64,000 nt of DNA from Nereocystis luetkeana (lineage: Eukaryota; Sar; Phaeophyceae; Laminariales; Laminariaceae): positions 5,080,045 through 5,144,044 of the forward strand of contig JARUPZ010000006.1 in the NCBI GenBank assembly GCA_031213475.1, read 5' to 3'. Shown piece by piece: positions 32,401-44,372 of the stretch. The position numbers and the translations under genes were made by a program. Every line of letters begins with the position of its first letter. The first letter of the stretch is position 1. The notes beneath the pieces are model-generated. The model had not been told where the DNA came from and did not search any database. It was given only the letters and a program-made list of their open reading frames with translations.

Positions 32401-35400
32401 GCAGAACAGGCTCCAGTAACGCTGCAGTGGAAGGAACACCACAGGAGACTGCTGTAATATTGTTGTACTCGTAGCGTAGAAAGGGCGTTGAGAAGTCGCA
32501 CAGGGGGTGTGCGATCGTTCTCTTCAGCGCTGCTCGTTTTTCTCGGCAATCGATATATGATGCTCAAAGTCGAACAACTATATTTTGAAACCAGGGCTGT
32601 TCACGGATCAGGTCGAACCTCGCGGGTCGGGTCGGGTCGGGTCGGTTCCGGTTAGGATGACCCGTGGCCCGACCCGTTAGACTTTGGAAACCTCGTGACC
32701 CGACCCGACCCGACTGCCAGAAAACGATATCACCCCTGTGCGAAGTCGAATGCTCTTGAGGTAACTCTGGAAGAGAAGAGCGCCTCAGGAAATTCGTTTG
32801 TGTTGTTGTTGTTGTTGTTGTTGTTGCAAAGTTGTCTTGTTTTTGTTTTTGTTTTGTTTTGCAGTGAGCCAATGGGGGGGGCGGGCAGACCGGGTGACGA
32901 GGCAGCGGGCGGGTCCATTAGTGAGAGGGGGGGTGATGTGGAACGTTTGTCCCCCCTTATCGCTGTAATAGGATGCAGGAGGCGGAGCGGTGTGGGTCGA
33001 GGCGTGTAGATGGGGAGAGGGGGCGTTGTGAGACGCCCCCTCGAAAGCCTGAGGCCGGAGAACCCCCCCCCCCCCCCCTTTCCCCGCGCTATGGTCATAC
33101 CACTACAGCCATGCACGACAATGAGTACACCCCCCCCCCCCCCCCCGCGCGCCGTCTCGAAAGTGACGCGTGGTCATTTGTCAAATGACTCAAGACAAGC
33201 AACAAATGAGTACACCCCCCCCCTCGCCAACGTTCTGGGCGTCTTGGAGCTTCGGGGTTAACCGGATGGTTGCTGCTTCTGGGGAGATTTAGTCGACGAG
33301 GTTTATCTCTGGCTACCCTGGTGGACGTACCACCCGAAATCCCCCTCCTGCTTATGCCCCCCCCCTATCAATGGATTAATAGTAAAACATTTTTCAATCG
33401 GCGCTGTCACCCACTTCTGCAAGAAAAGTGCGCCTCACATGCGGTTCGTAGTAGAGGATGCAGCTCGCCCTCCTATGCATCTCGCCCGACACCCGCCTCA
33501 CGCCCCTCTTCGCGCTGGGTGCGAGGTGAAAACCCGGCGTGCTCCTTCCCGGCATTGTAGGGATGCGCGGGTCTCTGGAAATAAGACTACTGTACGTTAA
33601 TGCATGACATGAGTACACCCCCCCTCCTTCCCATAGACTACGGCCATGCATGACATCGAGTGCACCTCCCCCCCCCCCGCTTCTCTCGTGACGTGCCGTC
33701 TGGCCTTTACACAGGTGCGTTTTCCTCGCCCCGCTGTTTGCGGCGAACACGGCTGTCGCCAGCTACCTCCTCACCACCGAGGTGAGAACCGTTTCCGCTG
33801 TGTGAAAACCGCGTTCCAAGTTTCGAATATCATGTTTTCGCGTAATTTTCTCCGTTTTTTTTAATGTGATGTTTTCATGTATTTCCGACCGGAATATTGG
33901 CTCCCGGTTTCGATATCCAAGTGTCGCGTAAAATTTTCCGGAAGACAAGAAAAACATTCTTGTCATTGTGATGCTTTCATGTTTTTCCGAACGAGATCTC
34001 CCCCACCCACCCTCTGTCGCCCGTACCCCCCACCCCCCTCCCCAGTCCCCAGTCCCTTTTCACGGCATATGTTGCCGTTTGTTTACGGTGGATGAAATTG
34101 CGGTGGTTGGTGGTTGTGTCGACCTGTAGGCTATAGAATACCGCGCTCTGAATGACGCAGGATTTTTACATGAGTTGTGACGGCGTTTCCCTTCCCATCC
34201 AGCCCCCATTAGAGGGAGATAGTATCATGCGGATGGTGAATTTCTCAGGGGTCTCGTGTGGGCGGGGGGTGAAAATTACGGGAGTAGTAAAATAAAATGT
34301 AATACCCCTCACACACCCTCCCCTACGTACACGCGCACCCCGACCCCCACCCCGACCTTCACCCCCACTCCCTCTCCACCCCCACCCCGATCTTGACTCC
34401 CACCCCAACCCCCGCTCCACCTCCACCGCCACCGCCAACCCTGCCCTAGATCACAGCTTTAGAATTTTTGTCCAGCCTGTATATATGAAAATGCCCAAAA
34501 CAAAAATGGGAGCACCCCAATTTTTTGTAGCATCCCCACACGATAAAACGTCTTCAAATTAATGAGTATCCCCAAAATGTGGGAGAATCCCAAATAGATG
34601 GAATATCCCAAAAAAGTCGAATTTTTTGGAATTTCATCGCTACTGCTGTCGGTGTTGAGCATGATTTTTTTAGTGAGTTTTCCTAAATAATTGGAACGCC
34701 CTTGAGTGGTGGAATATCTTAAGCTGTAAACTATAGAGCATCACCACCCCTACCCCCACAACGCCTGCTAGGTGACGAAGCGATCCTCGATCGGGCGCGA
34801 AGCTTCCCAAAATCATAGAACATCACCCCCCCCCCTCCCCTCGCCCACACAACGCCTGCCGGGTAAAGTATCGGTCCTCGACCGCACCCGAAGCATCCCA
34901 AAATTATGAGACATGACCCCCACCCCCTCCCCCCTTGCCCCCTCCCCGACTCCTTCCCATGCACGACGCCTGCTAGGTGACGAAGCGATCGTCGACCGGA
35001 CTCCTCGCTGCCGCGTTCACCGCCATCGTCCCGTCTTACATCTCCCGCAGCGTGGGGGGTTCGTATGATAATGAGGGGGTGGCTATTTTCGCCCTGGTGT
35101 TCGTGTTCTACCTGTGGATCAAGAGCGTTAACACCGGTTCCATGATGTGGGCGTGCCTCACGGTGAGAGAAGAGGGGGCAGGGTAGGGTTAGGTGGGTGT
35201 ACTCATGTCATGTATGGCCGTAGTCGTATGGCCATAGGGAGGGGGGGTGGGAGAAGAGACGAAGGCGGGGGAGGGGGTGAGGGGTAGAGGGAGAGACGGG
35301 CAGGGGGGGACGGGGGGGGTAGAGAGGGAGGGAGAGGGAGAGGGAGAGAGCAGAAGAAGCAGAAATAATGGTTGATCATGATCTGCAGTAAAATTGATGC

Positions 35401-38400
35401 GGACCAGCAAGGTGTGACCATTGCGACCATTGCGACCATTGCGACCATTGGCATTCACGCAAGCGGTGCCAATCGTATGTATGTACCTGGTACCTGGTAG
35501 TGGGTATGATGAAGTAATGACGGCGACGAGCGGGCTAACACTATTAATATTACCAGGTATTGAATGGAGACACCATGACGCGAGGGTTTTCATGCCCGGT
35601 ACGTGAGAAAGAAAACGGTGGGCCGTTAGGCAGAGGACGCTTTTTGGGAGCCTCCTCGCTTCGTCGGCTCCTCCCTACTACTATTATTAGTAAGATGACA
35701 ACAGCTGCAACAACAACAAAAAAAAATGCCAAAACTTGAACAAAAACTGCAAAACTGCCAAAGAAATGAAAAAATGAAAAAATATACACACGAAAGAAGA
35801 AAAGCTGCAAAACCGCCCTAAAACGACTGTTGGACAACAAGAATCGTGGGAGAAAAAAAACGCTGAAACAAAATACATGGCTAAAGAAATGTAAAAAACG
35901 AAAACAGGCCCTGGCGTACTTCTACATGGTGGCCGCCTGGGGGGGGTACGTGTTCATCATCAACATCATCCCCATCTACGTCGTGGTCATGGTCGTGGCC
36001 GGGCGGTACAGCAGCCGCCTCTACATCGCCTACTCCACTTTCTACGCCCTCGGAAGCATCATGGCCATGCAGGTGCTAAAGTAGCGAGGGAAGCGGGGGG
36101 GAGGGGGGGGGAGGGGGGGGGAGTCTGGTTGTTGTTGTTGCAACGTTTTCGTAGGTGTTTGTAGCGTTCGTCTGCTACTGCTGCTGCTGCTGCTTCTGCT
36201 GCTGTTGGCTTCGTTGTTGCTGCCTGCTGTCTTATCTGTTATTTGTTGCTGTTGATGCTGTTTGTTGTCTCCGTTGCTGTTGTTGCTGTTGGTGCTGCCG
36301 TTTGTGCTGCGCGCCCTGTTGTATACACGAAATACGCCCTACGGGTGTGGGCGTGTCTACACCTACTCACGTGACAGGCAGTCGATGCGCCTTAGCGTGC
36401 AGATCGGTCTCAATTGCTTCCTTGTGTGTCCCGAAAACGAAGTGATGCGCCTCATTGGTATTTTTCGTACCGTGTGTAAACAGCGCGGGCTTTTCTCTGG
36501 CTGCCCCCCCCTAGAGCGAAAGGGACACTGCCCGTTGTTCCGTTGTTTTGATTGCCCCGTGCTCGTTTTTGTTACTGGTCGCCCCCTTGCTTGAAGGTTT
36601 GCCTTTCCGTGGGCAGGCGTTGGTGCGGTCATGTTTTTTTTTGTTTGAGGCTGCACAACATCCGTATACTGTCATTATGTAGCTGTTTCTGCTGTCGCTG
36701 ACCTTTAGTTGTGCGCGTGCGTGGTTTCTGCCTCCCTGTCATTCGACTTATCGCATATAGCACGCAAAGTACAGTAGAACACCCCGTGAGGTGGATTCCA
36801 GAACCGATTTCCTCCAAAAGCACGCTTTAAGGCCTTTTGGGGGGGGGGGGCGCACAACGAAAATGGCGGGTTTGGGAAAGTTACGTCCAGGTCTTTTCCA
36901 CACGTCGGACAGATCATGTACAGATAGATCATGATCTACTGTAGTTCTCCTGCCGTTGTGAGAGGTTGTGCAAGATATGCATACTACAGGTCCAAACCAG
37001 GGAACATGAGCTAGATCATGCAGATTACGCGGCTATCTCCCACGCGGCAAAATGAACTATTAATAGATCATATGGATGGTACAGATGAGGGATTTATCTA
37101 TCTGTCTTATCTATCTGCCTTGAAGGGCTTTTCACGGGTCGGGTCAGACCTCGTGGGTCGGGTCCGGTCGGGTCATCTAACCCGACCCCGACCCGACGCG
37201 TGAGGTTTTGAAAAAAAAAAACTCCTGATCCGACCCGTGAGATGTTGAGACCTCCTGACCCGACCCGCGCGTCGTGTCACGACCCGCGAACACAAATATC
37301 TAAAATCATCACGTGGAAATCGATTATTTATGTGGCCGAAGTGTATCTAGATATAACCACATGCGCGTCGCGAGCTCGGCGTTTGCACTCTCCCCCCGCT
37401 CCCCCCGTTGTCAAGAAAATTAGGTTTGATATTCGTCCTACTAGTAGGGGGGAGTGTTGTCTTTATCACCCGTGTGGTGCCGTACGGCCATGCACGACAT
37501 GAGTACACCCCCCCCCCCCCCCCCCCTCCCCCCCCCCGCCGCCTCCACGCCACCCCCCCCCCCCTCCTTCCCTTTTGGCCTCGTCGCGCGCTCCCTACTG
37601 CTGTGTGCACCATCTCACGATCTCATGTTGTGTTGGTTGGTGGTCAACTGGTGCCGTGCCGCGACACAGGTGCCGTTCGTGGGTTTCAACGTGGTCAAGC
37701 AGGCGGAGTGCATGGCTTCTCACGGCGTCTTCGTCGGCATACAGGTGACGCAAGATGCGAAGATGGAGGTTGTTCCTTGGAACTGAACGGTTTTCCCTTC
37801 GTATATTTTTCAAGTTTTTTTTCCCCCCCCCCCGTTTTTTTTTTTTTTTTTGCCTTGTTCCCATTTAAGGCTTTTATTATTGTCGTACAGTTGGTTTGTT
37901 TCCTCCTCTTGGTTTGTTCCATGTATTCGTTGCTTGCTGCTGCATTTCTTGCTGAAGGGGCGGACGTGGTGGAGTGGCTGCTGCTTTCCGTCGTTGATTT
38001 GGGTATTTGGTGGTGATTGGTTAGTGGTTATCTTGTCAGGATGGACCTGCTGGTGCTATATACGTGTGAAGCAGGATGTTCGTTGATCAGTCGATCGAAC
38101 TGCTGCCCCTGTGATTTGGTTGGCTCGACTCGCAACCACTCCTTCCGATTGGCCAGTCCGCGACCGCAACAGGCTCGTAATAACAACCAGTACATGTCGG
38201 GTCTAAAATAGGGTCGGTACAGCGCCGCACTCACCGACCAAGCCACCCGGTAGGGACGAAACGCCATCGGTAACAGCGCCAACAGGGAGCACCAACGATA
38301 TCTGCGCCAACGGTAACAGCACCAACGTTAACAACACCAACGATAACAACACCAACGGTAACAATACCAACGGTATCAACGCCAACGTTAACAACATCAA

Positions 38401-41400
38401 CGGTAACAACGCCAACGGTAACAACGCCAACGGTAACAATGCCGACGGTGACAACACCAAGGGTAACAACACCAACGGTAACAACACCAACGGTAGTAAC
38501 ACCAACGGTAAACAGCACCAACAGTGGCAGTGCCAACGGTAACGATGCCAAGGGTAACAACAACAACAACAACCAGGCACAAGACGGTGCGCATGCCGCG
38601 ACCGAAAACAGACCGACATGACAACATGAAAACGCTTATTTCGAATATTAAAGTGGCGGTGTTACGGTGCGTGTTGTTCATGTTGAACCGTTTTTTCTAC
38701 CCGTCGACATCCAGCACACCCAGTCCCCCCGCCGATTCTACATCCTAGAGAAATACAAGCTCTGTGGTCACTAGACTAAGACACAGAGATACAACGTTGT
38801 AATGCAGTAAGGAGAGCGCACAATGTAATGCCTATGCGTCAACACAGCCAAGGAAGACCCCAAACCCACACCCGGTGCTGTACGCGGAAACCGATAATCG
38901 GACCGAAGCCGGAAACCGAGTCGGTTCTTCACGGTCGGTGTATTTCCTCTGACCCCTGTATTGCGATAACGCCTACATACCTGTATGGTAACCCCGGAAA
39001 CCAAACCGACACCGACCCCGGAAACCAAACCGACACCGACCGATATTTTTTGCCAACAAAAAAATCGAAAAATTGACCGGATCCTTTTTCCTTTTCGGTT
39101 CTCAACACACTGCCAACCCACCACACCCACAGGTCTACGCGGTGGGGTACTACCTGTTCAGCGTGATCGACGCCAAGGTGCTGCAACGAGCCTTCATGGC
39201 GGCCGCGATTACGTTGGTGACCGCCGTGGCTTCCGTTCTAGTGGCCGCCCAGCTGCTGGGGCTCGTGCAGTGGACCGGGCGTTCTCTGACGCTGCTCGAC
39301 CCGACCTACGCTTCAAAGTGAGTAGGCTCATGGCTGTCTGTATTTTTTTGTTTGGCATTCATCGGCTCATGGGTTGATCGTTTTTTTCGTCTTTTTTTTT
39401 GTTTTTTTTGTCGTTTTTTGTTTTAATTTCTGTATTTAGCTTCTTTCCGTTTTTATTCATTTTTTCTCAAAGTTCGTGCAGCGGACCAGGCGTTCTCTGA
39501 CGCTGCTCGATCTAACCTACGCTTCCAAGTTTGTTTGGTAAGAAAACAAAGTCTTGTTTTCGCTTTTTCGCTTTTTCGCTTTTTCCCTTTTTTTGATTCC
39601 GCCGTAATCTATGTACTTCGAACGACTTCTTGTGGTTTCTATATACTGGCGTGGTACAACATAGGTACATCGCCATCGTCGTGTCTGTGTCTGTTCACCG
39701 GACCACCACCTAGACCTCCTTCGACTCCGCCTCTCTTTGTTTATTTTTTTCACCTTCTCGGTAGCTTTTGGTGCTTGTTGTTTTCGTTTTCCTTTTTTTT
39801 TCCTAACCATTGTCTTAACACTTTGTTGTTTCTACTGTACAAACCTCAGGTACATCCCCATCATCGCGTCGGTGTCCGAGCACCAGCCCACCACCTGGAC
39901 CTCCTTCTACTTCGACCTCAACATCCTCGTCCCGCTCTCGCCCGTGGGGATGTGGCTGCTATACCGGAGGCCCACGGACGGCGCCATCTTCGTGATCATC
40001 TACGGCACCCTCTCCTGGTACTTCGCGGGGGTCATGGTCCGCCTCATGCTTACCCTGGCGCCCATCGCCTGCATCCTGGCGGCCGTCGGCATGTCGAGCT
40101 TGCTGCAGAGGTTCACGGCGTCGCTGCGGTTTGGAGAGAGCCAGCCGGAAACTGCTGCTGTTGGGGGTGGCGGTGCTAGCGGCGGCACCAGCGGTGGTAA
40201 CAACAGCGGTCGGGTTACGCCGACAGGTGAGAAAGTTAGGGTGGGGGGGGGGGGGGCGTGTACTCGATAGGAGAGATGTACTCGATCTCATGCATGGCCG
40301 TAGTCGTATGACCATAGACCCTCGCATCCCTACAATGCCGGGACGGAGCATGCCGGGTTTTCACCGACCAGGCAGGGGGGGGTCGGGGAGGGGGCGTACT
40401 TATTTGTTGCTTGCCTTAGTCATTTGACCATTGACCGCGCATCCCTTTCGAGACGGATATCATGCATGACCGTAGTCGACCATAGACCCTCGCATCCCGA
40501 CGTATATCCCTACTATATCGGGACGGAGCGCGTCGGGTTTTCACCGACCATGGGGGGGTGGGGCTGTTGCTTCTTACCTGGTGTTTGTTTATAGTTTTGA
40601 TTTCAATGTTTTTTCTCAATGGTCCTTTGCAAGAATGGTGATGATGTTGTAGCTGTTACCGCTGCTGTTGTCGTTGATGATGATGGTGTTGATGTTGTTT
40701 GGTGTCTGCTGCCGCTGCTGCAGGGTGTGTGGTGACTAACTGGGCTCGCGTGTGTTTGTCTATAACGATGCGTACGTTCTCTTGTGGCGGATGTTTTTTT
40801 TCTGTTTTGAGCTGGACGTTTCGTTTGTACGAAGTACTACGTCAGACTACGTTTACCTCCAGTGTGGTTCCACAGACTATGAATGGCAGTATGTTGGGCT
40901 TTTTTTAGCGGGGCTACGTTTTTGGTTGTTTTGTATAGGAAGCTATGGCTGGTGTGGCCACACGGTCGCTTCTCTGCGGTCATCAAACACAACCAGTTTC
41001 GTTTTCCTCCTCCCTGCGTCGTTTCCATGCCGAATCGTGTCTTGCGCCATTTTAGTTTCTTCGTTTTTTTCTTTTTTTTTTTCTTTGGCCTAGCGAGGGA
41101 GACTAAGATTTCCGCGCGTGCGTACTCGCATCTTCCGTTTGACCAAGGCCTACCTGTTGGCCCTTCTTTCGTATCACGGGGCGATTGGTCGCACAGGCTT
41201 CTTCCAACGAGGGTTACTACTTTCCACTCAACCAAGACCGCCGCCCACTTCGGATCGGAAGCAACCCTCTGGGGATATCATGTACCCCCCCCCCCCCCCC
41301 CCCCCTCCCCCTCCCGCTCCCGCCATTTTCGCTGCCCTCTACCGGTCCCCGTTTCTGGTTTCCTCTTGATGTCGCTTGTCTTTGCCCCCGCCTCCGCTCC

Positions 41401-44341
41401 CCACCCACACTCCCGCCCCCGTCCCCACCCTCTCCCCCCACCTCCACCCGAACCCTCACCGCCATCAACTAACTGTACGAAGGGGAAAACACAACAGATG
41501 GAGCGAACAAAAAAATCCATGCGAATAAAAACAAAAGAAACTACGACATCAGAATATTATCGAGAAAACCAACAAAAAAATCAGGAGACGGCAACGAAAA
41601 TGAAACAAGCAAAAAAGTAGTATGGCCGGGGTGGCGGGTTTCGTTGCGTCGGAGGCGAGCTCTACTCCCACCGTCACCCCCCCACCCTCCGCCCCGACCC
41701 TCACACCAACCCCCATCCCCTATCCCCGCCCCCGCGCATGCGCTCTCCGTTTTCCAGCCCCCGGCGTGGGGCGCGGCCTGGCTCTCACCGTGACGCTGGG
41801 GGCGACCCTGCTGATGTGTTTCTTCGCGATGCACTCGTCCTACGTGTCTTCGCTGGCCTACTCCAGCCCCTCCATCGTGATCGAGGCGGGGAGGACTCAA
41901 GGCGGGACGAGGATTTTGTACGACGACTACCGCGAGGCTTACTATTGGCTGCGCCACAACACCGATCCTGACGCTAAGATCATGTCGTGGTGGGACTATG
42001 GATATCAGGTGGGGGGGGGGGGGGAGCTGTGGGACGGCGGGAGGGGGCGGTTGGGGAGGGCGGGGAGGGGAGGGTAGGGGGGGCGGGGCGTGCTCGTTTG
42101 TTGTTTGCCTTGAGTAATTTGACCGTTGAGCACGCGTCCCTTCCGAAACGCAGCTCCGTTTCTACCCTTAATAGAGGCACCACCTCGAAGATTTGGGCGC
42201 TGCATCACGTTTTTTCGTATACTGTATTACGTATATATGTTTCGCTAAATATTATCCCCGTATTATGGGGGGGGGGGGGGGGGGGAGGCTGGACCACGAC
42301 TATTGTAGTACTGTAGGTGTCGGGCTGTGGGTGCCTTACCGCGTGTTATAGCGATGGGCAGGAGAGGCGAGGGGGGGGTAGGACTACGGCTACTACTGTA
42401 GGGGTGGGGCTGTGGGTGCCTTTCCGCGTTGTGTGGCGACAGAGAGGGGAGGGGGGGGGTGTATTCATCTCATGCATGGCCGTAGTCGTATGACCATAGA
42501 CCCTCGCATTCCTAAAATGCGTGGCCGGAGCACGTCGGGTTTTCACCTACCAGGTATATATTGGGGGGAGAGCAAGCGAGCCCGTCCTCGCATGATGTAA
42601 CGTCGGGGGAGGTGGGGGGCCCGGACGGGGGCGGGGGAGAGAACGACGTGGGTTTGAGCCAGGAGGGCGGCTACTCTACCCCCTCCATTTCTCTCCCCCC
42701 CCACCTTCTCTGCCGACTGTTAATATTATCTTGAAGCTGGCTCGTCTCGATTTCTGTATCATTGAGTACTGTGTACCCCTTCTCTTCCTCTCTTCCTCCA
42801 CCCTCTCTGAGGACTAATATTTCAACCTGTCTCGTCTCGATTTCTGTACGTATCATTCAGTTTTATGCATTCGTCTGTGCTGTGTTTGCTCCACGGTACT
42901 CCACGCACGCCTCCATGGTTAAAACAGATGTCGGCCATGTCCAACCGGACCGTCCTTGTGGACAACAATACCTGGAACAACACCCACATTGCTACGGTGG
43001 GCCGCGCCCTCGCCTCCTCGGAGGAAAAGGCCTACCCAATCATGGAGGTATATACGGCTGTTTTTAATACTTACTGGTACCTGGGTAGCATTGATATACC
43101 GGTAGTTTTCTTGCACCCTTTTTTCTTTTATTTCTTTCGTTTTTGTTTGTTTGCTTGTTTTGGTTTCTTGTGTTTTTTGTTGGTTCCGTGCGCCTGTTTC
43201 TATAATTATTTTGTCTTTTTTTCCTTTCTTGTGTACCATATGTGTGTGTGTGTTTTCTTCCGTCTGTTTAGCTTCCCGCTGCGGGTAAAGTTATTCGTGG
43301 TGGTTTCCCGTTGCGGTGCTTGTTTTGATGAAGTAAATTTTTTAGCATAAGCCGCACAGGCAAAAAAATCACTTTTTACCCTTATTGACGTACTACTCCC
43401 CAAGTTTTCCTACGCTATTTCCAAGTGTTTTGTCCCCCAAACGGGAATGCGGTGGTGAACGATCGCACCTCTGCAGCGAACTCAACCCTCTTTACTGCTA
43501 TAATATTAGTTTGGAGGGGGAAAAAAAAGCTTTTGTTTTCTTCTTCTTTTTCCGAACTTTTCCGAACTATTTGCCGGCCAACTCGCGGCCCTGACGATAT
43601 TTACATTTCTTTTTCTTGACGATGCTACTGCGCACGACAGTCGCTGGACGTGGACTACGTGCTGGTAATCTTCGGTGGAGTTACGGGCTACTCGAGCGAC
43701 GACATCAACAAGTTCCTGTGGCCCGTGAGGATTGGCAGCGGCGTTTTCCCGGACGACATGCACCACGAGAAGGTGTGTGTTGTGTGTCCATGTTTTGGGT
43801 ATGTTTGCGCCCCATGATCAGGGTTTGTGCTTGGGTCCACTTTTTTTCATGTCGGTGTGAAATACGTGGACGATATGGATTCGTCCACGACATGTTCTTG
43901 TGTTTTTGTGTACGGACTGGGTGTTGGTTTGGGTTTGGGCACGAATCCACACGGTTGATGTTCCGTAGGTATGAATGTCCACAGTATGAAAATTGTTTTT
44001 GTGTGTCTTCAGATTTTGGGGGTGCACGGTTTGGCCTCGCTGCTGTGTCCACTCGATTTTTGTCCGTTTCTGTCCGTTTTTATGTCTAGGATTTGTGCAT
44101 ATGTGCCCATGGTTATTGGAGGGTGTGTGTCCAGGATTTCGTTGTGTCTAGTCTAATTCGAAGCGAGTTGGCAAGGGAAGGAAGGGCTCAAGCATTCTCG
44201 CGATAATGATGCAAGGCACGAACAGCAGTGGGGAGGGAGGAGAAGGGCCTGTTATGTGACGAACCCGGATCTGAGTCACCACTATAAATATACTTCGAAG
44301 CATACCAGGTAGGACGAAGAAAGAAAAGAAGGGCGAATGTT

Positions 44342-44372
<31 letters not shown>

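Noticed and set aside
38203-38619. Val/Leu-rich repeat protein on the minus strand
   Set aside because: Pure product of the GGTAACAACACCAAC minisatellite inside an STT3 intron.
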